DNA of 64,000 nucleotides from Chlorokybus atmophyticus. Taxonomy: Eukaryota > Streptophyta > Chlorokybophyceae > Chlorokybales > Chlorokybaceae. The translations under genes were made by a program, and so were the position numbers. Below, in pieces: positions 1 through 26,300 of the stretch (positions are counted from its first letter, which is position 1; every line of letters begins with the position of its first letter). The stretch lies in assembly GCA_009103225.1 (NCBI GenBank), contig RHPI01003642.1, positions 735,099 to 799,098 on the forward strand, in the 5' to 3' direction. The notes under the pieces were generated by a model, which was not told where the DNA came from, did no database searches, and was given only the letters and a program-made list of their open reading frames with translations.

Positions 1-61
<61 letters not shown>
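1..61. repeat. (AC)n microsatellite
   Basis: Pure AC dinucleotide run at the window edge, so its full length is not visible. The following bases up to 437 show no coding signal and are presumably promoter and 5' UTR of the giant gene that starts at 438. Confidence 0.95.
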
Positions 62-64
<3 letters not shown>

Positions 65-437
65 GTAGCCCTTTATGGTCTGGTACATGTTTCGGGCTGT
101 GTGTCAAGACATGTTGCCGTTGCAAGCGTGGCAGGCAGTTCTCCCCTGGGGTGTTCTCAACGGTTTTGGGACCAGCATGTTGCCTACTGACCCTCTCGTG
201 TTCACGCTTATGATATGCATGCAATGAGTGTGCAGCATGGCGAACACCGCTCATCTTGTTATTTACCAATTCGTGAGTTGACCCAAAAGCCAAGTCCATC
301 AACTTGATTGAACACATTGCGCATTACAGAGAGTTTGGCGTTCTCTGAGACGAATTGAGCAGTCATGAACTGCTTTACCTCGTGACAAACACGACTCATG
401 CCATGCATGTATACAGACTCACACTGACCTGTCCATC

Positions 438-16164
<15,727 letters not shown>

Positions 16165-16961
16165 CGACTCCTCCACGTTAACTCCAATTAAGCCATGTGA
16201 ATTAGACTCTGCCTAGGATACACGAGGAAATTTTTTTCTGCCATTTATTACATTTGTACAGTGCAAACATTGTGCCTTCCACTCTGCATGGTCTTCAACC
16301 TTTGAGTGGTTTTCATGCGCGCTAGTGCGACCAGCCTCCAACACGCGCAAGGGCGGCGCACAGTTTATGCGGTCCAGCCCCTTCTGCCTGTGTCAGTCAT
16401 GTCATATGCTGTGTAGCACACAACCCCACAGTCACAACCGCCTGCACTTGGCAGGTGCTGACTGTCGCGCTGCATGCCTGGTCAATGCTTGTTCTGCTTC
16501 TGTTGTGGGTAGCAATAATATGCAAAGCCATGTTTGTCATTGTTTGTTGTTGACGTCGTGTTGTGCGTGTCCCTTTACACAACCCTTTCATCTCTGTTCC
16601 TCCAACCTGCTTGTTCTCAACATTGTTGTGCAATTCCATGTTGTCCCACGAGGGTGTTCAACTGGGGAGTACAATATATCACATCTGCAGTTCAACGGCG
16701 GTTCAGTTGCAGCTAGTGACGCTACACCAAATGTTCCAGTTAGCTGAAGCACAGCTCGGTACCGTAGCGAGGCATGGCTAACCACACAGATGCAGACAAC
16801 TTGTGCGCTGAAGCCGTGTGCAGCCGCACAACCTCGCTGTTAAGCACTGCTACGTGCACAGTTCTACACCGTAGTCTATGCTACACCTGCACTCCAACAC
16901 AAGGTCCTGTACCTTAGCCCATTAGAGAATCAACCAGTGTACAAAATAAGCTATCAGACTA
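16165..16961. other. Intergenic, tail-to-tail, no gene seen
   Basis: Lies between the stop of the giant gene and the 3' end of the minus-strand plastid gene. Short open frames exist, but none has recognisable motifs or convincing splice sites. I looked for a continuation of the Ig-like repeats here and found none. Confidence 0.6.
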
Positions 16962-18294
16962 CTACTTATCCGCAACCCGCCTGTAGATGGCGCATAACCT
17001 TGAAGGCTTGAAAACCTGCCATGAAACAGCATCACAGTGGCACAGCCTAATTCTGCATCATGTCAAAACACACAACACATGACTACCTTCAGGTCCCCTA
17101 CCTTGGCCTTGAACATGAAGTTGGGGGGAACATTGATGACCACGTAGTTGTCCTTGTCGAAAAAATAGCTTTCATACTCCTGCACAGAAAGCTTCAAAGA
17201 TAAGACAAGCTGTCTTCACTTGTATTGAAAAGCGTTAAACAACAAGTGTCGTACGAAAAGCCAACATATTCACCTGTGGCATGCCATGCTTGGTCTGTGG
17301 GCTCCATGGGACTGGCTGGAACAAGTTGCCAGAAAACTCCAGCTTCGCGTCTTGCGGAGCGCCGGGTTGCAACGCAACCTGGTGTATCATATGTTGGGCG
17401 TTAGGCTTATTTGTATCCAAAGCACACACGTGAAGCTGACAGCGCAGTGCAGTACCTGATCACAGAAGGTTGACGAGGAGAGCAGCCCGACAAGGATCTG
17501 CTTGTTCTGCGCAACGGGCCAGCTGACTTTAAGTGGTTTGAATAACAGTGCAACCGAATGGTGAACAACACTACGCCATGCTGGTCACGTAACAGCGCGG
17601 AAGATGCGTAGTATGCAAAGAGAGCAACTTGCGAAGCATAAGTCAAGATGCATGACTGGCAATGCATTAGCAGCGCGTGCATGCGAGCATTGTGTATCCG
17701 AGCATGCATAAAGGCGCGAATGTTCGTCGGGGTACATATGCGCACACGCATGCACACATGCATATTTATGCCTGCGTGTGTGCATGTGTGCGTGTGTGCA
17801 TGTGTCTGTGCGTGTGTGTGCGTGCGCCAGCGCATGCAACTTGGCCTCTAGCTGGCACAGGCGATCACAAAATAAGGGGGAAGTCAATGAAGTGAAGTCA
17901 CATGAACCTGGCTGGAGGATACAACCCTGATGCAAGCCATCCCACGCTGCAGTTTCACCAACAGCCTTGACCAGCGCAAGGTGCATGCAATGCATTGCCA
18001 ACGTTGGGTCAAGCTGCTCACCTCTTCCTGCAGCTCAAACGTGCTATCAAAGTTTTCCACAGCCCTTATTCCCATGCGCGTGACCGTTCGGCTAGCGCGA
18101 GATGACGAGTGCCGCTCCCGCCTCGCTGCGTGCGGCCTGGCTGGCCTGCTCCGTGCGGCGGCAACGGCGGCTGTGGCAGCGGTGGCAGGTCTATGCGCCG
18201 CAGGTCTCAGTGCTACACTGAAAGCCGCGCGAGGGCTGGAGCTGTTCGCAGGTACTGCAACAGATGACACGCACAACGCTCCGTACGACGCCAT
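16962..18294 (-). CDS. Plastid-targeted protein of unknown function
   Basis: The start at 18294 opens an Ala/Ser/Arg-rich, acid-poor leader of about 75 residues (MASYGALCVSSVAV..., ...RRERHSSSRASRTVTR) that looks like a chloroplast transit peptide. Exons with clean GT-AG borders: 18022-18294, 17456-17506 (NKQILVGLLSSSTFCDQ), 17274-17378 (VALQPGAPQDAKLEF..., ...QTKHGMPQ) and 17102-17179 (EYESYFFDKDNYVVINVPPN). A short last exon at 16962-17015 is possible but weak. The mature part would be only about 100-115 residues. I do not recognise the family. It shares a head-to-head promoter with the MAP kinase, about 435 bp away. Leader and exon phases are well supported; the 3' end is uncertain. Confidence 0.65.
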
Positions 18295-18729
18295 TGTCAC
18301 CGACTACAACACCGTCGCCGCCGCCGCCGCCGGGATCAGAGCGCGACCACTGAACCAGATCATCGCAAGTGAAACACTGGGTTGGGTTCACAATTTTGAT
18401 GAACGCTGTGGATCAGTGTTCAGTTAGGGTTCTGTTGCAAGAGTGCGTCAGCAGTGTGGCAGTGAGCACACCAACGGTCGGCGCGGCAGCAGCAGCAGCA
18501 GCGGCGGCGGCGAGGTGGTTGCTCGTGGCGGCGGCGACGGTGTTGTACTTGTGGATCCTGTTGCGTTTAACCGGCATTGGACATACACTGTCTGAGCCGG
18601 CTGTGCTTGCCTGTCGGGCTGTTGTGCTGGCAGCCGGGTCTTTGCGGCAATGCGGCGGAAGCTGATGCTGTGGTGGGTTTGAAGCGACGTGTAGGGTAGA
18701 GTTGGGGCTCTGGTTTGGTATCTGTGTTG
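18295..18729. promoter_or_regulatory. Bidirectional promoter/5' UTR region
   Basis: About 435 bp separate the divergent start codons of the plastid-targeted gene and the MAP kinase. It is GC-rich with CCG/GCG trinucleotide runs (18307-18335, 18485-18512) and no supported coding exon. That it drives both genes is inferred from the layout. Confidence 0.5.
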
Positions 18730-20444
18730 ATGGCCACGGTGGCTCCCGGCATGGAGGATCCTGCTGCGGCAGCAGCCATGGCCGCCGCCGCTGCGGCAGC
18801 GGCTGCTGCAGGAGCCGCCGCCGGCCCCGCCGGCGTGGCGCCCATCTTGGCCGCGGCAGGTGCGCCCCGCAACGGCAAGCACCAGTTCTTGCTCTGGAGA
18901 ACCATGTTTGAGATTGACGTACGGTACACGCCCATCAAGCCCATTGGCAAGGGAGCCTACGGCGTGGTGTGCTCGGCCAAAGACACGCTAACAGGTACAT
19001 GCTGTCAATCAATCCACTTCTTGCGCCAGTGGACAAGCGTTGGGGAGTGTTCAATTGCTAATGAGCTTAGAAGTTTTCATGCTGCTACCCTCCAAGATCT
19101 CATTGCTGCATAGTGTCATTTCCCCATTCTGGTACGAGCTTGACAAGACAGTTGCCGGATGTTGCCCAACTGCTGCACAAGCTCTGAGACTGCTTGAGCT
19201 TGCGCATTCTGCACAGCTTGCACACGTTCTAAACTGTTAGGTCTGCATGTCAAACTTGCCATTGGCTGCTGTGTGGGTTGATTGATACGGCATTGCCTCA
19301 ACCGTATTAACTGTTTCACATCGTATCCGCTTGCAGGCGAGAAATGCGCCATCAAGAAAATCAGCAACGCGTTTGAGAATGTGACAGACGCTCGCCGCAC
19401 GCTAAGAGAGATCAAGCTGCTGAGGCATTTGTACCATGAGAATATTATAGGTATAAAAGACATAATGAAGCCGACCATGCGCGCGGACTTCAACGACGTG
19501 TACATAGTTTACGAGTTGATGGACACAGACCTGCACCAGATCATCCGTTCTTCACAGCCTCTCTCAGACGACCACTGCCAGTACTTTATTTACCAGGTCA
19601 GCAGAAATAACCCCGTGCATGCAGCATGGTTAGTGCAGCAAGTGCGGTGCTGCCCTACACCCCAGATTGGAAATGTGCATGGGTTGTGTCATATTGTGGT
19701 TCGTTCGTTATGGGAACATGGATGTTGACTGTTAATTTGCTGCAGCTGCTTCGCGGATTGAAATACATTCATTCAGCTAACGTTCTTCACCGAGATCTGA
19801 AGCCGAGCAATCTGCTTCTGAACGCAAGCTGCGACTTGAAGATTTGCGATTTTGGGCTGGCACGCACAGGGTCCGATAAAGGGTTCATGACCGAGTATGT
19901 GGTCACAAGGTGGTACAGAGCTCCCGAGTTGCTGCTGTCATGCGAAGAGTACACTGCCGCCATCGACGTGTGGTCGGTGGGTTGCATATTCGCTGAGCTC
20001 CTCGCACGCAAGCCTCTGTTCCCCGGCAAGGACTACATCCACCAGTTGAAGCTAATCATCAACCTGATTGGCACGCCTTCGGAAGCGGAGATGGAGTTCA
20101 TTCAGAGCAACAAGGCCAAGACCTACATCAGGTCGCTGCCAGTCTGCCAGCGTGTGGATCTCCGCAAGTTGTTCCCGCGGGCGAATGAGTTGGCAGTGGA
20201 CCTCATCGACAAAATGCTGGTGTTTGATCCTAGCAAGCGCATCACCGTGCAGGAGGCTCTAGAACACCCTTATCTGGCTTCATTGCACGATGTCACGGTG
20301 GAGCCCTCTGCTGATGGCGCGTTCGAGTTTGACTTTGAAGAGGAGGATCTCAAGGAAGAACATCTCAGGCAAAAGGTCTATGAAGAAATTCTGTACTTCC
20401 ATCCTGAACTGTTAGATGATCAAGGCAAGGATAAGACTACATAG
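18730..20444 (+). CDS. TEY-type mitogen-activated protein kinase
   Basis: Ser/Thr protein kinase of the ERK/plant MAPK family, about 400 residues in three exons: 18730-18993, 19337-19596 and 19746-20444. Visible motifs are the glycine loop GKGAYGVV, catalytic lysine in [16 protein letters not shown], the activation loop TEY in [15 protein letters not shown], and [16 protein letters not shown] (not TDY) places it with plant group A/B MAPKs and animal ERKs; it would be activated by dual phosphorylation from a MAPK kinase. An unusual Ala-rich N-terminal extension of about 60 residues precedes the kinase fold. The 18730 ATG is chosen because it is the first in-frame one; upstream in-frame codons are TTG and GTG. 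The C-terminus is acidic with a [11 protein letters not shown] stretch. All kinase motifs are intact. Confidence 0.96.
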
Positions 20445-20889
20445 CCCTAGCTGTTTGGCCCCCCTTCATTATGCGCTACATGTCGCCCAAGATACATTCT
20501 GTTTGACATGTAACATGTACAACACTGCAGAGTTGAGTAGTGCTTGGTGACAGTTGGCACAGTTTTTCCAAGTTGGTAGATATCGTGCAGCCTGCCACAG
20601 ATTCTGCGTGCCTTAGAAGCACTCGGACACATGGTGCGAGCATGGCACCCACGACTTACAATGCATTTGGCACATGCAGTATACAAGATATGCAATGTAG
20701 TGCATATGACCGCGCTGACACATGCAGTCAAGTGTGACACTTGTTGATGATTTATGCCTGACACAATCAACTGCATGGATCACTGACGAGGACCACCATT
20801 CCATTATGTTATGGCACTGTTGGGGGGCAACCCTCCATGCGCATCATTACTAATTATTGAATAGCAATATACAGTTGCACTACTTTCGT
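20445..20889. other. Tail-to-tail intergenic region
   Basis: 3' UTR space between the MAP kinase and FabZ. No coding or RNA gene signal was found. Confidence 0.6.
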
Positions 20890-21972
20890 TTAGCTTTTGC
20901 CCAGCGCCATAAGCATATCAGCGTCGCAGACGAGTTCGCCATCCACGAATGCTTCCCCTCGCATCTTGGCAATGCCAAACCGCTTGTTGACCTTGCCGAG
21001 AGTGACCTTCATGCGCAGCTGGTCGCCAGGCACTACGGGCTTGCGAAACCTGCAGGAGTCAATGCCTGGCAGCAAACAAGTGTTGGTGTTCAGATTCCCA
21101 ATAACAGCAGCTCGAGTGCGACAGTGCCACTCACTGGGCGCATGCATAAAACTTGCCTGCAAAAAAGAAGCTTTCCCTTGAGCCGCCGACCTCCGGGTTC
21201 AACATGAGTATGCCTCCTGTCTGTGCCATTGCCTGACACAATGCATGCATCCGTCAGCATTCATCCCTTAGCAGTATGCTGTATTGCGTGTAGTCTTTGC
21301 TGGTACACGCCATATTGCATGCTTCTACTCAGCCCCACCTCAACAATGAGGACTCCAGGCATTATGGGGCGCTCGGGGAAGTGTCCCGGGAAGAAGTTGT
21401 CGTTTATTGTGACATTCTTGATGCCGACGACAGACACGCCGGGTATGTACTCAACAACGCGATCCACCAACAAGAAAGGGAACCTATCACGGACTTCCAT
21501 CAGTACACCTACACATGATATTGCGCGTCAACTCCGGGGGGGGGGGGAGTCTTCCGTTCTTACCTGTGCGGGAGGATGTCCTTGATGGCGTTGATGTCGA
21601 CAACCGCGGGGGAGTGTGCAGGAGTCCTTTCGATGGGTACAGCTGCAGGGGCTGCCTTCTCCTCTGCAGGGGCAGCAGGTGAAGCAGACTCGGCCTCCTT
21701 TACCTGTATGCAGCGGACACGCAATGAGTAATTCGTTAATGCTAGGTAGGGCACCAACCACGTGCAAGACATGCTGAGAAAACCAGTCGCCATTGTGTAT
21801 GCATGCCTGGATGTGTTCTTTGGGGAGAGCGGGGTGCAAAGCGTGAGGGGTTTGGGGTTGCTGGCAAACTGTGCGTATGCTGTATCTCTATAGTGCCTCT
21901 ACAAGTTTGTAGAGCCACTGCTTGCTGTCTCTTAGCGATTAACGGTTTTGCACTCCCTGCAGCGCTTGACAT
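20890..21972 (-). CDS. fabZ: 3-hydroxyacyl-ACP dehydratase FabZ, plastid type
   Basis: Hot-dog-fold dehydratase that removes water from 3-hydroxyacyl-ACP in plastid type II fatty-acid synthesis. Exons on the minus strand join to give [12 protein letters not shown], then [12 protein letters not shown], the catalytic histidine in [14 protein letters not shown], the catalytic glutamate in VLIVE-AMAQTGG across a splice, [15 protein letters not shown], and the end [16 protein letters not shown]... to ALGKS. The third exon ends TTTGCAG before GCAAGT and must join GC ATT GAC to encode Gly-Ile-Asp, so that intron is GC-AG. Upstream is a Pro/Ala-rich segment (about 21567-21705). The transit-peptide exon is less certain; an ATG at 21972 gives a plausible leader ([19 protein letters not shown]). 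Family and active site are certain; the 5' end is not. Confidence 0.93.
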
Positions 21973-23356
21973 CTGATGCCAGCAGTATGTGACACTCTAC
22001 TGTACACTATGTAAGCGGGCATTATCCTACAAGCTGCCGGGCAGCACTTTTATCAGCAGGTTGCGGGTGCGTGCATGTAACTGCAGTGTGCCAATGAACA
22101 GAGTGCACTTGGTCGATCCTGATCAGACCCTCAAGCGTTGACAACGGTATGTCCATGCAAGTGTCATGCATGCTTTGAAAATTCTAGACAAGACGCTTCT
22201 GTTACGCGTGTTCAATTTTGCTGTGAGCTGGAGATGTTGACAAAGCGCTTCCGATGTGCATTGCGCACACACTATGTGAGCATCAAGCCGCATGTGTCAC
22301 ACCCACCCACAATGCACCTGTGGCTCAGCGACCGCGCGGACAGTCCCGAGCTGAGCTCTTCTTGAGGAAGAGCGCACTGGACATAACCTCAGCTTGGCTA
22401 CAGGTAATCCACTCCTCCTCTTCAACGACAACGTCGCCGCCGACGACACAGGCGGCGTCACCCCCGACGCCTGCACCGGCAACACCACCGCCACCCCACC
22501 CACGGTCAACGACATTGCGAGATGTAACTCAATTAGTTAGCGATGAGTGACAAGACAACCGCAATGACTCCGCCGCCTCCAACAACCACAGCCAGGCGAG
22601 CACTGATACCCACAAGCACACCGCCGCTAGCAACACCCTTCCATAACGTTAGCCTTTGTCTTATGTCATCGCTAACGCCGTTCCTGCGCCTGAAACAGCG
22701 GCCACAACAACATTGTTAGTGGTAGCTGCAACGTTACGTCCCACGTCAGCTATAGCTGGCGAGTTTATGGCCAGCCGCTAAGATCTCTCGAGCGCTTTCG
22801 GCCTCTAGATGAGGCTCAATGCACCGATCGGACGGCTGGATGCGCGACCGCCACCCTGTAGGCAACGAGCAATGCGACACGCCAAGTTATGGCGTGACGG
22901 CGTCACGACCAGGTCACGTGACCTTGAGCTGGGGCAGGGTTCAGCGTTGCATCTGAGAGGCGGCGGCGGCGAAGGAGGAGGAGGAGGAGGAAGAGGACAG
23001 AGAGGAGGAGAGAAGAGAGAGAGACAGAAGCAGCTTTGGATCTGCGTCCTAGAGGGGTGATCTCTAGGTGCGAGTGGAGACAAGCTGGAGAAGCACACAC
23101 AGATACAACACGCAAGAACACACATGAGGTGCTTACACAGTTGCTTACAAAGTGGAACAGTCAGCTCTAAACAGCACCTCAGTTTTCATGACTTTTGCTG
23201 AGCCAGCTTTGCACCAAAGATAGGACACAACCCAGAGCATGGAGGTCTACATCGTGCCAAGATAAGATGCAAGTGTTCAAATATTATGTAAACGGCAGAA
23301 GCGCTATGAAGTATAGGAGTCTGTAAACATGCCTGCTGGGTTCATACCACTTATTC
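21973..23356. other. Intergenic region between divergent genes
   Basis: About 1.4 kb between FabZ and the coiled-coil gene. It contains a Thr/Pro-coding CCG-rich patch (22420-22520) and a purine-rich GGA repeat (22965-23025). No open frame has recognisable motifs or good splice sites. Probably promoters plus decayed sequence. Confidence 0.5.
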
Positions 23357-26300
23357 ATGGCGTCGGAATCTCCAACCAAAAAATCACATCCACTGAGGTA
23401 TGTTGCACCCTACCAAGTGTATGTAAATGCAGCTCACACACCGACATTGCTGCTACTTCACCACACTAACACATAGCACAAACAGGGAGTTGGCAACTAT
23501 CAGCAGTCGTCTGCAAGCACAGCATGCATCGGCAGAGTTGCTGTCACCTCGCGGGTTGTCATCCTCGGCGACATCTTCGCCGCGCACGCAGCTGGCAATG
23601 TCCCCTCGATTGCCGTTGCGTGCAGAAAGAAGCGTCAAGTTCATCAACGACGGCGCCAATGACACGCAGCCAAAGGTCATCAAGTTCTTACCTCCACGGG
23701 AACCCACACCGATTGCGCGCAACGCCTCCGCTGATTATGGTGATGATGATGGTGACGACAACGAGGAGGAGGAGGAGGCGGAGGAGGAGGAGGAAGAGTA
23801 TGATGACGATTACACTCACTTCAAGGAGCGTGTCGATGATGCATCCAGAGCGGATGCGCCATCTACACCGATATCAGCCAGAAGTGCAAGTGTATCACCA
23901 AGCCCGCGCACACGTTGGTTGGATAACAAAAGGCCAAAGTTAGCCAACATATCTCTCAGGGCAGACACTGATGTGCGATTGCGCCCATTAAAGACCGCGC
24001 GGGGCCGGCTTCAAGAAACACACATAATGTCAAGTCCATCTTGGGAGAACGACAACCATGCGTCCATTGACATCTGCGGACAGCCGTATGACATGCAATT
24101 CCCCGTATGGCAGCGCGTGACAGAAGAGTCACGCCTCTTTTGGATTCATCGCCTCACGCGATTGGCCGCACAGTTCCCCATATCCATGACAGCCCAGCTA
24201 TGCTACGCCACACCCCAACCAGATGGTACAAAGCAACAACAACTTGTGCATGTTGACCAACAGTCTGCACGGCCACTGATGTGTGGCTGACCAGTACTTG
24301 CTGCCTTGTGAGCAGAATGCGAGCTACTTGGTTTGCAGAAGAATGCCAGGGCGCGTGTAAGGGAGCTTGAGGACTGGTTGAAAGGAGTGCTAGACGGGTT
24401 AAACTCCTCCTCCTCCTCCTCCTCCTCCTCCTCTTCCAGCCGCCTCCCGTCCGAGGTGGACAGCGTGTTGGCTAGCGTTCGCGCGCGTGGCATCCCTCTT
24501 GCCCGCTCCGCCATCGACGCGTACCGCGCGGCGTTTGTGGCCATCCGGGAGCAGGTGTCGCGAGAGTGCCGGGACCGAGGAGACTTACTCGCAGCAGTGT
24601 GGGAACACCACGCACGCCTACTTGAGATGGATGCGGCCCTGCGTGCGCATAGAGCTGCAGACAAGTGGGCTGCACACGCACTCTCACTCCGCCGCCAACT
24701 GCAGGTCTGTCATACGTTGGGTTGGGTTGGGTTGGGTGTTTACACCACTCGTCTTAGCGTCAACTTTGCCGTGCAGGAAGTGTGGGCTTCAAGGCAGCAG
24801 ACTGCTGTTGAGTCCAACCAGAGGCAAGCGGTGTTGGAAGCCCGTGTAGTGAAGGTGAGGGACAGCCGAAGTCTAACCTTCACATTGACTGCAAGAAGCA
24901 AACCTGAGGCCAACAGTGTTCTTCTGTAGGCAGAAAGGGAGCGGCATCGTCTTCACAAGTACTGCGTGCGATTGGAGGGTGCGTGTTCCGAATTAACACA
25001 GAGGTTGGAAGACGCTCACGACCACGCGCGCATCATGGAGGCCGGAATGGAGGCAAGCGCCGAACGGCGTGCTCACGTGGAGGCGCAGCTGGCAGAGCGC
25101 GTGGAGCAACTCGAGGCTCGTGCAGCCGAGGCTGCGCGTCTACACGCCCGTGCGGAAATGGCTGAGGCGCAGGCTGAGGAAGACAGAGCTGCCCTGGAAG
25201 AGTGCAAGGGGAGCCTGGCGCAAGTTGATAAAGCGCATCGGCAGCAGCTCATGGCGAAAGCAGTTGTGGAAGTAAGACACTTGAGTGGCTGATGATCAGC
25301 GATGTGTGCATGTGTGCGTGACCGTATTCACTGTACAGATGGAGATGAGGGTGCTAACGGAGAAGTTGGAGATTGAGGCGCAAATGAGAAAGGATACCGA
25401 GGCGGAGGTGGTGGCGGGGAAGGCTGAGCGTGCGGTGTGCGAGGTGAGGATAGAGGAGGAGCGTGAGGCAACACGGCTTGAGCGAGATCTCCGCGAGCAA
25501 ACCGAACACGCTCTGGCGAACGCCAATCAGGAGGTTCAGAAGGCTGTTGAGGTGCGTGTAATGGGCAGAGGGGATGAGAACAGCCCTCTGTGTGCATCGC
25601 TCTTACCTGTATGTCCCATTTCACAGAGGAGGCAAGCAGTGGAGGTGCTCTACGAGGCGCTGCAGGTGGAGGGGATGAATGTGGATGCGAGGCGGGGAGT
25701 GGCGGAGCTGCACCTCAATGAGCAGATTGACAAAAACACTTCACTTCAGCAGGTTCAGCAAGTTGTTGCTCTTCTGGCTACTGTTACACAGCTACTTTTG
25801 AGCATGCAGTCACGCACTGTAGCGCAGACTATTGAAGATTTGAAGGTGGAGTTGGAGAAGGCCAGGCAAGACACCAAGCGCGCATGGGAGGTAAGCCAAG
25901 TTGGTAGTGTCGGGATCGCACACACAATCCACGCACATCAACGCAACCGTGTGCGTGTAGGCCTGCGAAGAAGAGCGCAGCAAGAAGCGTTTATTCCATG
26001 GAGAGCTTGCTGCACGTACAGCTGTTATCAAGGACATCTACGGTGTGCTGGACTACGGCATGCGCGCCGCCATTGACAACCACACCGACAGCGGCAACGC
26101 GGGTGCAGAGAAGCGCCCGTTGGCATGGGAAGATATGGGCGAGAGTGGCGCGGCACTCCGCACGCTGCGTGCCCTATTACGTGGCCTTGACGACAGTCGC
26201 AAGCGCGCGGAGGCTCGCGACCAGGAGATGCTCGTGCTGCAGAAGCGACTGCAGTTGGAGTCTCAAAATGCAGAACACCTCGAACATCGCACACATGAGC

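Noticed and set aside
22254-22550. Thr/Pro-rich open frame
   Set aside because: Low-complexity CCG/ACA sequence with no start context, splice sites or known motif.
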